Assembly: GCA_009767595.1 (NCBI GenBank)
Contig: VSDK01018023.1
Location: 324,805-388,804 of the forward strand
Reading direction: 5' to 3'
Source of the DNA: Symbiodinium kawagutii
Taxonomy: Eukaryota > Sar > Dinophyceae > Suessiales > Symbiodiniaceae
DNA length: 64,000 nucleotides
Position 1 is the stretch's first letter, and every line of letters starts with the position of its first letter. Shown piece after piece: positions 13,422 through 26,864 of this stretch. The position numbers and the translations under genes are program-made. The notes under the pieces are model-generated. The model was not told the origin of the DNA. It made no database searches and saw nothing but the letters and a program-made list of their open reading frames with translations.

Positions 13422-16400
13422 AGAGAAACAGAGAGAGAGAGAGAGAAAGACGTAGAGAGACAGAGAGAGACGGAGAGAGACGGAGAGACAGGGAGAAATA
13501 TAGAGAGAGAGAGAGTGAAAAACTGAGGCAGCGCGGCTGGTGCCGTGTGCGGGCCCAGCCTGTGGGCCCGCGCACGTGGGTCCCATACTGGACCCATTAA
13601 CGGTAGGAGTGGGATGGGAGGGGGAGGGTGAAGATAGTTGGAGCACCTCGTGCACCATCCGCTGCAGGACGCTTCTTGTTTCACCCCGTCTCACCGCACT
13701 GCCAGTTATGTCTTTTTTGCGTTGGCCTATTTTGTTCTTTGTGCCTGTCGAACCCGCTTCGCGCGAAGAGCGACGGCAGCAAAACCCTATGGGAAAAGCG
13801 AAGAAGAAGGCCCGTGGTGGATCTTGCCTGCGGGTTATGTGCTACCTGGGCCTGTTCACTTTTCAGGCGGCAAAGGCCCGCGCTTCTTTCGTTCGCCTTT
13901 TCGAGGCGGGGGTTGCATCTCGTCTCCATGTCTCTAATAGCCAGGCTTCTGCGTTGTATTCCAACGCCGCCAGCTGCGCCTGTCAAAGCACAAGGGCATC
14001 TGAGAAATGAGCCGCCCCCAGCTGCAACCTCAGGCTCTATGTTCAGATAAGCCCCTTGCGCGTGCGGTTGCCCGTCTTTCGTCCTGGGCCGGTTTGCCAG
14101 GCCACCTCGTCGGACAAACGTTTCATGAAAGCCCACGCCCGACAAGGTCCGCTTGGTTGCCAGGATTGGGCAAGTCGGCCGCCCACATCTTCTGTCGACC
14201 GCCATCCGTGGCCACATGGATGGCTTCACGGGGAGCGCGGTTGCCCAGCAACAGGGACAACAACTTGAGCAATGCCCTTTCTGTCCTGAATTGGAGCCTG
14301 GAGTGACGTACTTTCCAAGCGAACAGCCGCCGAGCTATCTTCCTTTGTCCGAACCGCTTGATACTTTGCGAGAACGCATTTATTTCGTGAGCAAGGTATT
14401 GCGCTTAGTTTGTCAGACGTTACAAGGCCGATAAAAAACACAAAGAAACAAAGCAGATTGAGGTGGGATGACGACGTGTGAGGGGGCTACTTATGTCCTT
14501 AATTTCTTAAATGGAACTTCTGCGTGAGACTGCCACTAATGTATATTTGAGGGGGTGTACACCCCACCCTTTAGTGCAGCCAAAGGCTGTCCCTGATCCA
14601 TTCCCCAATAAGAACAAAATATACATGTTTCTGTATGTTGTAACATGGGAACTACACCTGTGTTGGCTATACATTTGGGGGTTTCCTTGCAGATTTCCTT
14701 GCAGATTTCCTGGGGGATTTCCCAAGAATGAAATGTATATAATTTTTGTTGGGGGGGTTGCTGGATGGGCTTTCGTGGAGAACCTTGGGGAATGTGATGG
14801 AATGCGTTTCTTATATATCTCATTCTTCCCCTTGCAAAATAATATTTTTTGGGGTGTACTAATAGGTAAACCAAATTTTTCTTGCGACTCACCGAAAAAA
14901 ATCTGAGGTTTTGCAAACTCAATTTGTCGCGCCTAAAGAATCTTGAGGGTTCCTTTGCAGAATCGAATGAAAGCTATGTGGTGTACATGTATGCGCTATA
15001 AGGGGTACATGGCAAACATTGTAGCACACAAGAGCATCTAGAAATACCTAGGTCTACCTTGGTGTTTTATGCGCGGGAGTTGCGCCATGCCGTACTTGTC
15101 TGTGCCTACTGGTGCCACTACGGGCTACGTTGTGGGAGGAGATGTTGGGTTTATGTTAGCTTCCCAGGGCCACATGTTGAGCCTATGCAGTGCTCCATTA
15201 GGGTGTCCGGGTAAGCTTCTTTCGGCGGGCTGTTACCGGGGCAGGCCTCAGGATGGGTTTAGCAAGAAATATGCGCGCTATAAGGGGTACATGGCAAACG
15301 TTATAGCCATACAAAAGCATCAGCGAATACATGGATCTACCTTGGTGAACTAGGCGGGGGAGTTGCGCCATGCTGTTCTTGTCTGTGCCTGCTGGTGCCA
15401 CTACGGGCTACGTTATTGGAGGAGATGTTGAGTTTATGTTAGCTTGCCAGGGCCACATGTTGAGCCTATGTGGTGCTCCATTCGGGTGTCCCGGTAAGCT
15501 TTTTTCGGCGGGCTGTTACCGGGGCAGGCCTCAGGATGGGTTTAGGGAGAAATGTATGCATTGTAAGGGGTGCATGGCAAACGTTATAGCCATGCAAAAA
15601 CATCAAGAAATACATGGATCTACCTTGGTGCACTTGGCGCAAAAGCCGATCAGCAAAATATTTAGAAACATCAAGTCTCACACAATTATACACAACTCAT
15701 TTCATGAGATTTGATGAGCCTCGTAATTTGTTGTTCAAAAAAGCAGAAGGTTTTTAGATGCTTAGGATTTTTTGTATTTTACAATTTTGGGATATACCGG
15801 ATTTGATCGGTGAGATTTTATATAGTTATTGCTTTATTACAGTTTGTCAAGCAATAGAAGTATATGCCAGAATCTGAAATAACCCATGCTGAATGAATTT
15901 ATTAGCACCCGGAACACACAGACACACACAACAATTGTCCCAACATGGTCCCCCCTGCGATCCATACATGTCCAAAAGCAATGAAAATCACAGGGTAGCC
16001 CCTGGTCTTGATACTTTTTGGCATTTTGAAGTGACGGGTGTACTAGTGTGTACTAGTGTGTGGCCCATAGTTTTTATACTTTGAGATGTCCAATATCAAA
16101 ATGAGTATTGGTTTGTATTCTTTCTGGTGCATACTTAAGAAAATATTTTTTTTAAAGGTTTTTTTTAAAAGCAGGGTACCCCCTAGGTTTGATACATTGG
16201 GAAAAAATAAATGCAAGGCGAGGGTTTGTATGTTTGAGTTAGGCAGGGGGATTGGGCCGGCCCTGCGGGGCAGCCTTACTTTGTGACTACCTGTGACTTC
16301 GAAAAAAATAACGTGGACATTCGCAAAATCCTCATGGCGCTCCATTTGTTCAGCGGGTAGCACTTTTCCAGCCGTGAGGTCAATGGTACAAGGTGGGGCA

Positions 16401-19400
16401 CCCCAACTTGGGCTAACAATTATGGTAGATGTAGCACATAATGAAATTGTTTCTTATTTTCAACTTATTTTCAACCAGGTTTACCCGTTTATAGCTGCAA
16501 CTGGTGCTAGCCTTCTATCCGACGTAGTTGAAGAATGGGCCCCACCAAGGTACCCCATTGCTCTTGGGGCTGTCTCCAGGAGGAAGCCGATCGAGCAGCT
16601 GCGCTGGCTGAAAAGCGGGAGCCCTGGACGGAGTGGTGACTTGTGTTACATCCCCGCGAGTCGTGGGCCAACCATGTCCCTGGTTACTTGGTTACGTGTC
16701 CTTTGCAATAGAGGACATCCCCAAGGTCAAGCATAGCATGGTTTCTTGGTTACATGTCCTTGGCTACTTGGTCAGAGTCATGATTTTCCTGGTGCGGATG
16801 TTTGGTGGTTTAGCCCCCATGAACGGACAACTGGGTGATATGCCTCCAGTATGTTTCATGTATGTTGGTCAGATACCCAACCATTCTATTTAGCATCCAA
16901 CATCCGCTGCAAATGATTGCCAACCAGTAATCGGAACGTCAACTCGCGTTGTTTTTTGTGTTCAGGGCCATCCATAAATTGCAGCAGCAACAAACATTCA
17001 AATCAAGTGGTGTTTGCCGTAAGTTCATGAATTTTATTGGCGGTTTGCACGTGTATCTTGATTGAATACGTCAAAACTCACAGATTTGATTGACAGAGGG
17101 AAGTCACAACAATCGAAAACCGTCCACAAATTGAGGGCAAAATTACATCTGAACTGTATGGTTCAGCTCGAGAAATGACACTTGACTTCGAAACCATCAA
17201 CATGAAAAAATCAAACCCGAAAATCATCCAATGCTCTCCGTTCTACCAGCTGCGAGGGGGGACAACTCCACACAAACCACGAAGAATGAAACATATTGTT
17301 GTGAATTGCAATTCCATAGTTTTCGTCCTGGTAGTTATTTGACAAAGGGTTCATAATGTTTTTTGATGATTGAATTGTGGATTCACAAGAGGGAACGGGG
17401 TCATAGGCCATCCATGTGTCAAATTATTCGGTGTCCCCTGGTTGTAAGTTGGTCAACATTGGTCAACAGGCCATTTGATAGTTATATCATATATCAGTTA
17501 CACCATATCTATATATACCACGAACTGGTAGTGACCCTAGGTAAAGCCAGTATCTTATCGTCTAGATTCAAGATTGTAGAAGCAGGTCATGATTGACCTT
17601 TCACTTTTTGTTGCAAGCAACATATTCGCGATTGCACGCTAAGAAACGACAAAATTTGTGAAGTCTTCACATTAAGGACTCGGAATATCGTTGCCAAGTT
17701 TCCATGGACCTTGTGAATTACCGCGACATGGAGGAGGCGATTTCTACCTCCAGCTATTTCGATGGCTCGGACAGAATGCAAACAGCGCCACAATGAATAG
17801 TCGCTTTCATTTCAAACGGCCTAAGGTATGATTTCTGTCCGCCAGGTCGAGGATGACACTCATACTTTGCGAGTCCGAATTGATCGCCCGGTCGCTGCAA
17901 AGGCGGCCATGGAGGTCCATCGTACATACCTACATATCACATATCTACTAGTCTATTTACCTAAAGGTCTGTCCAAATCTATGGCAGTGACCCTAGGTCC
18001 AGCCATTACAACATTGGCCCTGGGTTAATGTTGTAATGGTGCAGCCAGGGTTGCGCTGAGGCACACGGAGATCAAGCTTGAACTGGACAGGCACAAGCTT
18101 CGTGCGGATGTCTGGGAACCCGATGGGGGGATGGGGGATAGTTAGCCAGCCGGCTTTGAGGCGTTGTTGACACTTGTTGACGACTGAAATATGGCTATAT
18201 AGACATGGACATGTAGCATGTACGTATATTTATTATGTATATATGTAGAATTGTGTGTTTATGATTAAACATCTATACAACAGTTATGATGTATTTCAAC
18301 TAGAAAAATAATGCAAAGGGTAATATAGCCAACTCAAGTCTCAACCACTGGTACACAGCCGGTATATGGGTGGTTAAGATGAGGTGTTCCATTAAAAGGG
18401 GGTACGTTGGCCGCTTGGACAACGAACAGATTTGGAAGCCGGTGCATCATCAGTTTTGAAGCCCTTTAAATGCCTCAGAACAAACACAGAACATGGCGAG
18501 ATAATGCAAGAGACACCTGAAAGATCATGTCACTTTAATGGACAGTTTGTAGTGGTCCAGATTTGTGAGCGGTAAAATCCGGTGAAATCAGGTAAACCAC
18601 TGGTATCAAACCATTTAGTAGTCATTACCATGTAATGGTTCATTTCTTCCTGGTTCCAAAAACATTTCCGGCATGTAAGCATTGCCCGAGGCAGAAAAGG
18701 CATGTAACCATCGCTAAGCATCAACCGAGGCCCTCGAGAGAGAACGTGACCAACACGTAGAAGCAGCGAAACGCCACCAGGCACGGTCTGATCTCAATGG
18801 TGCGCGTTGATGGGGAATCAGCGGGGAAATATTGTTTAATTGTTTTGTTAACGAATAGCTGTTCGATTAAAAAATGGATATGTTCAAACATGCTTGACTT
18901 TGGTTAATCGTGTTATTTACTTGATATTTTGATCATGGTTAGTTTGCAATTTAGTACTCATCTAAAAAATGGCAATGTTCAAAAATGGTTATGGTTGTGA
19001 CTACGGATTAAAACTTAAAACACATGTTTAATGGTTGGAATTGGCTTTGTTGAAAAAAACAAATAGTTGTTTGGTAGATGACGGTTCTGTGACTATTGAT
19101 GATTTAGCTGTTTAATCCGCTGGTGAATGATTTCGTTGGCGAGTTGATCATGGTAACTTAAGTCAATAAATTTAAGATCAGATAACAAGCAACGATATCA
19201 AACCAACACAAATAATGGGTCAATCCTGGTGCCTTAATAACGGCATGAAGGGCAATCGCGCTTCAATGAGTGGATGATTTTTAATCATGATGGCTAGGTG
19301 AACAACGATGAATGCAACATGTGACCGTGGACAAAACCTTGAGCTTCCATGAATCATTCAGTATCAACAGCTGCTTCGCAACTGAATGAGTGAGGAACTG

Positions 19401-22400
19401 GATCGCAGAGCAGCTAGGTTGCTCGCAGCTGAAGTTGCTCAGGAGCACGCACAGAAAGCTCACGAAGAGGCGGGCAAAGTTGGGGCACCGTTGAGGGTTC
19501 AACCGTGGGTTCATGGTGCTTGATTGGATAGATGGTGTTTTTGGTTGTTGACGACTAATGACTGGTTGATGGCTTTGTTCGAGTGATGATGACTAATCGT
19601 AAGGGTCAACAATGTTTCACAATGGTAAATCTAACTGGTTGATGGCTTTCATGGGTATCAATGATGATTCATGATTCGCATTACTAACCGGTTGGTCGAT
19701 TTGAGATTCCGCATCCACTGATAGCAGGTCTATCCGAATAGTGTTTCAACCATCTTGTTATGATCATGGGGGAGTTTTCCACTGCCATGCAGTGCCTGCA
19801 GTTGTGCACCTTCGGGATGGTTGGTTGATTTCTTGGCTGATTTTCGCGGTGTCAAACCAGCAGGCAGTTCTGCGTTGGCGGAGCAGTTGAGCAGAAGGAT
19901 CCATGTGTACAGTACAAATCCCAACGACAAGCAGGCAGCAGTGACTTTGTTGATAGCCTTTGGATCTTTGTGCTGATGGAATTCCTTTGGGAGGAACACA
20001 CAATTTTTTTCCCATGGATGATGCGGCTCACGACCTCATGCAGATTCATCCTTGGCCAGATGTTGGGCGCCATGGTAGTGCAATGCTTTGATTTCTTGCA
20101 ACCGAAAATTGTCGACAAAGAAACGATCTCTGGAGAGCTGGAGTGTCTCACTCCGGAATTTCAATCTTGGCCCCAGTGTGTGACACAATGGTGTTCAAAA
20201 GCATCATTTTCAAACCTCATTTTGCGGACAGGTTGCCAACAGGAATTGTGGCAAACATGGTGGATGCCCAGGTGTACATAGATGATCATTGTCTTGGACA
20301 CATTGTGCAAATGGTGCAAGAGCTTGCTGAGATCCGTGGGATAGCTGTCAACAAGCCAAACCAGAACAACCTTTTTACGAATGATGCCACGCCGTGGGAC
20401 TGGCCAGGGGGGCCTGATGCTGATTCACTTGATGTTGGCGATGATCCAGATATAATGCCGGATCCTTGATTTTGAAGCGTGCCCTTGAAAGATGTTTGAA
20501 CATTTCAGGGCCAAAGCAATTTCCAGATCTGGTTGATGCACAAAACATGACTCCGGTTATTTGCGTGGATCGGGAAACTTGTATGCTCACTTGAATCTTA
20601 TTGGCCTATGGGCCTTGACATCGTTGTGGAACAATCATGAATTATCATGAATTATACAACATGATTATTGCCCTGTTCATGAGTAACGGTGACTCACTCG
20701 ATAGTGATTGGTCTCAGCCATTCCCTGTGTAGTCTTGCGGTTAGAAACGAATAATGGTTACGAGGCGAGGCCCCTAGTTACAAACTGTATAATAACATAT
20801 TTGCTTGTAAGGATATCTACCATAAGTAGTAGCTACCCCACAGGTATGAATTATAAACCTAACGGGGGGCCCCACCTTGTAGGCAGTTGACACCAGCATC
20901 ACAAGCCCCAGCATGGATGCCTACTCACTTAGTCACAGCTTGCAATTGACGACGCGGAAAAAAAAACACTCATTTGGTTGGTGGTTTGATTAACATGTTT
21001 TACTTTTCCCTAGTAAGTATTGACAAATGGTGGGTTGACTCATATTTTTCATGGGGCTAAACCACCAACCGGTGATGATTGTTCATTGCAGTGCTGAAAA
21101 ATAAGTATTACTAGTATTACCTTCGAACAATGTCAATCCGATCAATACAGTCAAAATTATGTTGATTAATTTTACTATTTTCTTTACAGCGAACATGTTT
21201 GTGTTTGCAGTTGTAGACATGCATTATGTTTGCTGGCTCTCCCGCGTCGTTGCCGCTTGCTGTTGGTTCTGGGTGTTCCTGGTAGTTACAACCGTCACAG
21301 TTTTTTCAACTGTTGATGAAATAGTTGTTGTTGGTTAACCTTGGGTATAACTAACCTGGAAGTGAAAGGTGCATCATTCATGGTTGGTTTATTTATCAAA
21401 ATGGTGAATGGTGAAACTCGCAGGTTTGTTTAGCAGCAGGTACATCCAACCAATTTGTCACATCAACTGGTTGGGTTACAAGAAATATCCAAGAAAATCA
21501 GATTTGATCAGGGTTTCCTTGCATTTTTCTTATAAATCAGCTGATTCTTTGCTGGTTTCCATATGGTTGGACCGGTGGGGGGACTGCACCATGGCAGTGC
21601 CAAAAACAGCAGCACGATCCACCCGAGTCCAGGTGTCCGAGTCCCTAACGAAACTGGAAGAACATCAGAAGGTGCGGTGGAAGTCGTTGGTGTTGGAATA
21701 TGGTGGTTTCTAAAAAATGGGGGTGCCCCAAAAATGGCTTTGGCCCGCAGACCAAGTGCCAGCTATGATTTGGCTGCATTGATCGACAGCAGCGTGTGCG
21801 CAACCCAAAAATGGTTGGAAACATGATTATGCATGGATGATTTGGGGTGGTCCCCTATTTTGAGAAGCCCCCATTTGCTGGTCGATATTTGCTAGTGAGG
21901 TGAAGTCATGGTTAAGCTTATTCATGGTGGCTTTCAGCAGGTAATAATACGGCATGATCACTCATAACCATGGTGAAACAACTTTATATGGCTATGTCCA
22001 TAGCCATGGTGGTACTTGCGAACCATCCCATCATAGCCACATACTGGTGTAAAAACAACCGACCCATTGTTTATAGCGATAATTATAAATTTGCTCCATT
22101 CACCAACCAGTATTATCATCCGTAACATCATGCTATAGAGTTTCAACTGAGAAGAGTTATTGTGCGTTCTAATATGCATTGTGAACCGATATGACCCAAT
22201 AATATTGACCATTTGGGTTCGTCCAATCATTACTGTCGGTCATTATCCCCTACTATTAACATCTATTAAGCATTATTAACAGTATATTATTAACCATTAT
22301 GAACCCACCATTTCTAGACCAGCTCACCCAGATCTCACCCAACGATTTCGGCTCCCACTCAGGAGATGAGTTCCTTGCGAGATCAGCTACAGTCGGGAGA

Positions 22401-25400
22401 CTCAATGCGCCACAACGTGCCGGAGAGGCGTTGGTGTCATGGTCATGCGGCTATGGCTTACCACCAACCAGGGATGTTCACCAGGGTACCCACAGCCGTA
22501 TGAGCAGGTGCAAAAACCACAGCTCGGGATCAATGGTTCACGAAGTGTTTCCAGGTTTGTTGTGTTCTTTTTCATTTTGTTGGGGCACTGGCCAAAAACT
22601 ACATGATCAGGCAAATCAAGATGGGCTTTGTATGGATGACTCAGCACCGACATACCAAAAACCTCACAACCGCGACGACCCAATTGGAAGGTGGCTACAT
22701 ATTGTTGGTACAGAGTATTGTAAAGTAGCCCAAAATAGCGGCAGTTTGGGAGTAAGCCAGAAATCCATAGAAATCCATATGTGGTTCGTGTTTCCAAACA
22801 TTTTTCGATTTTCCCTAGCAACCATTGACAAAGGGTTGGTTGACTCAAGATTTTCGTAAGGGTTCAAACCACCAACCACGTATTGTAGGATAGTCATATC
22901 CCTTCTCGGACACCAGTACCCTACTTGGTCATTTCCAAAGCCACAGGGGGGAACTCCAAGTAGCTGACTTGGTTTCCCTATGGATTCTTTTGACGCAACT
23001 TTGGCCGGACTTGGGGTACCCTCATGACCCATTTCATTGGATACTCAAGCATCAACACGAAAAATCTGTGGAATGATGTCATCACGGCACTAAATATCAC
23101 ATTGGATTTTTTTGCGAGCCTGCGCATCCTTTGCTCATATCCGTCCCATGGACCGTCGGTTGCCCATCATCGGGGTTGCGCATCATCAATGGCTTCATAA
23201 GTGCCACTTTGAAAGAGAGACTAGCATTGGTGGAAGCAAGATGTTGCCCAGAGCAGGAATATAATTCCTAGTGCATCTCCCATCACCCATCATTACCCCA
23301 ATATCGAGGCAACTGCCTTTCGATGCTGGACCGATAGTAGCGCCACATAGTGAAGTGTTCGGTGCCAACGCAACCGATGCCAACAAGCCTGAAGTTGGAT
23401 TCAGTGAAAAGTGTCCCAATCATTTGTGCTAGCATGTGCTACCAACATCTACCATCGTTCTGCTTGCTAGCCACTTCAGTGGCGTTATCCAGCAGGCTTG
23501 TATTGAAAACATAGGAAGAGACAGGGAAACTTCCATAGCCTGAAGTGCTCGCTGTATCGAGGAAAGCCAATGAAGAAAAGAGAAAGGAAGAGGACCGGAT
23601 TCAGCAGATGGAAGAAGAGATCCGCAGGCCGACGCGAGCAGTTCAATGGGTCATCAGGATTTCCCTTGGCTCGGCAGTGCCATAAGGTGCTGAGATCAGT
23701 TTCTGGTTGATCGCTCGCAAGAGCCCAGGCTCTGGTGGCTGGTCTCCATGAGAATACGAGGGACACGTAACTCAATGACACGTAGAGGGAAACGACATGT
23801 TCCCATGGTAGATTATGACCCAACATCTCTTCAGCCGCAAATATATTATCAACAATTCCGAAAGAATCCTTTTTTGACAACTCTGGGCTGGCTTCAACAC
23901 GTCGCATAGCTTTGGCTTTCCTTTCTTTGGCTTCTAGCGACATGTTTCCAGCACTGCCGTTCCATCGCCAGTGATGTGGAGACAGCTGCTGGTGGATTTC
24001 AACTCAAGAGTGGCCATGGCAAGCATCGTAGAGGCTAACTGATTTTCGAAAGTGGAGAACTTTCATGACAATGAACTCCCCGAACACCCTTGCCATTGGA
24101 CGTATCTATATGATGTGCTAGCCTGAATTCTGGATGAATCTTGAGGCCTAGAGCTGTCCAGGACTTCATTTGAGACTGAAAAACTGAAACCTCCGTTGGA
24201 TCAGTTCTTAGTCCCCCGAGACGTACTGTAGTACTCTTTGGTGCTGGCGTATTTGCCAACATTTTCTCACAAGACGACCCTGCTTTGTAGTAGAAAACAT
24301 CATGCATGGAGTATCTAGGGTTCCCCAACACGTGTGCACTTACTCTCAACACTTTGGGGACTCATGTGGCAGTGGGTCAAAACCCCGTAATTACCCCTGG
24401 TTCCCCTATGATTAATCATTGTTTCCCTTATTATTGTTGGTCATCATCCGCCATTATTGGTTGGTTAATATTGACCCATAGCCATGTCATATGTCATAGC
24501 CTTTTCAGATCCAATGCACTGACACCAAATCAATGGGTGGTGAACCGTTGATAGCAGGTGGCCACCTGCAACCCGTGGCTCTCATTCACCCAGCGCTGGT
24601 GTAACGCAACAGTAGGATCTACGAGTTATATGATCCTTCATCAATCAACCACTGTTGGTTATCATCCCCTCCATGGGCTCCAAAACCATCATTTTTTATA
24701 GGTTATAACCAATATTTAGAGGCTAAAAACCTACCTATTTTAGGGTTTTGGAGGCCCATGGCTATGATTAAACCATGATCAACCTCAACCGTTAACACTC
24801 ATTATCAACCATTTATTCACCATTGTTAACCATTGTCCACCAATTTGCCTACCACTATCAACCGTGGAAATCATTATTAGCCAGATTCTTACAGATTACT
24901 GAGCAGGGCAGGTTTACAAACAGCCGGATCTCCCATGTTGCCTCGTCAGGTTGCGCGGAGGCCAGCCGGCACCGCCACCTCCGGCACCGGTACCACCACC
25001 GGCACCGGTACCAGCACCGGCACCGCCTGCAGTAGGCATCAAACGATGGGTCAGGGTGACGCGGGGAACCAAGTGTGATCATGATGATGATGAATGTCAG
25101 TGCTGAAGGTTGCCTAATAACTAATAAATGGTTAATAATGATTCCTCAATGGTTGTTACTACGGCAATTGATTGTTTCGGTTGTTATTTGCTACGGTTGT
25201 TGCCATGGTAATCAATGAATGGCTAAAGATGGTGCCGGCATGGTTGATGATGAGTTGTATGAAAAGTGTTTGACCATGGGAGGTCCATAGGAACAAACCA
25301 CCACCATAGCTGTTGACAACCTCCAAACGATGGGTGTTTTTTGTTGGATTTCCAGCCACTCCGCAGATTCCAAATTGATCATGGTTTTCAGATGTTTTCA

Positions 25401-26810
25401 GTGGGTGAACGCCAACTGTTTGATAGCACCTGTCCATTATCCAGAATCAGGTATAGGTATAATTGTGGTGTACCGAATTCACCGCGAGGTTTAGAACTGA
25501 CATGGTGACAACAATCAACAACTATGGTAACAACAGGTGGGTGGTTTTAAGATGTTTTAAGCATTTTTTATTGCAATTGGTTGGTTGGTTGGTTGGTTGG
25601 TTGGTTGGTTGGTTGGTTGGTTGGTTGGTTGACTTGTGCGTACTTTTCATGACAGGGTGGTTCAACCACCACCCAGACAACGATGTGGTGAAACCCTTGT
25701 ACTCATGGCGATCGACTCGTGCGAAGGAGTCCAGCTATTTGGATTCGGGCTGACGAGCAGATCCCCCTTTGTAATTTGTCAAAGCAAAGGATAGTCCACT
25801 ATTTTCTAGATATGGGTGTTTCTCAAAATAGGGGAACTCCCAAATCATCCATCAATAATCATTTTGAACAATATGTAGACCAACCATTTTTGGGTACCCT
25901 ATATGTCAGATACCATCAGGCATGAGATCTATAGAATTTGCAGATTATGGTGGACATATTTCTATATGATTTACCCAGCAAGGGAACAGCCATTTTCCAA
26001 GCGAGCTGTGTTTGATTGCCAGAGGTGTTCTCATCCATGACTTGGGAAGCCAGTGCAGGTCCCACAACTCTGCAGTTGGGGATAGAACCAGAACAGAACA
26101 ATGGTAAATAAGCGCATCAGATAGGTTCTAAGCCCAATCACCATGGTTAGTAGCCAGTTACTAAATCAGAAATGCACATCCAAATAGCTAAATTAAGGTA
26201 AATATGCCATGCATATACAAGGCTGAGAAGTCATCATGTTTGTCGTTGATGTTGGTGTGAAACAACGCATGGCCTTTTTGACCAGGGAAACATACCACAC
26301 ATGGATATCATGGAAGATCTCAGTGAATATACAGACATGTTGGTTACTTGAGATAGGGACCCCCAAAAAATGGTTGGTAATGGTTAAAAAGGGATGATTT
26401 GGGGGTTCTAGATTCTTACGATGTCCTTTTCCCAGCACCCATTGGTACCGGAGGAACCCCAGTGACATGTGGTGCACCACGCAATGCGGTCGCCGGAGCT
26501 CCCACCGTGCAGAACCGGAGCCGGCCGCGCTGGAAGAAGCGCCACCAGCGCCGGTGGAAAGGACTGGAGTTGGATGTGGGTCAGAGCTTGAGCCGTATAA
26601 AGCCATGGGAAAGCTAAGATCTAAGATGGTTAGGACATGTTTAACCAATCAAGATGGTTAGGAATTTGAATCATGATAGTTAATCAACGATGGTTCATTG
26701 TGATGGTTCACAAATGATGATTGATGGTTGATGATTCATAATGGTTAGGTCGGTTGGAACGTGCTTAATCAATCATGGTTGGGAAATGAATCAATGAATC
26801 GATCGATGAC

Positions 26811-26864
<54 letters not shown>

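Larger units (their letters stand above)
12900..16550. other. Island lacking the common intron repeats
   Basis: No copy of families A-E was seen in this 3.6-kb stretch, which instead holds a GA tract, a cluster of open frames (13540-14434), AT-rich spacers and a 283-bp tandem repeat. This makes a single inserted block possible, but I could not find matching ends. Confidence 0.3.

Noticed and set aside
13152..13694. 180-codon open frame on the - strand (Ser/Leu-rich)
   Set aside because: It exists because the GA microsatellite has no stops when read as CT repeats; flanking parts show no conserved features.
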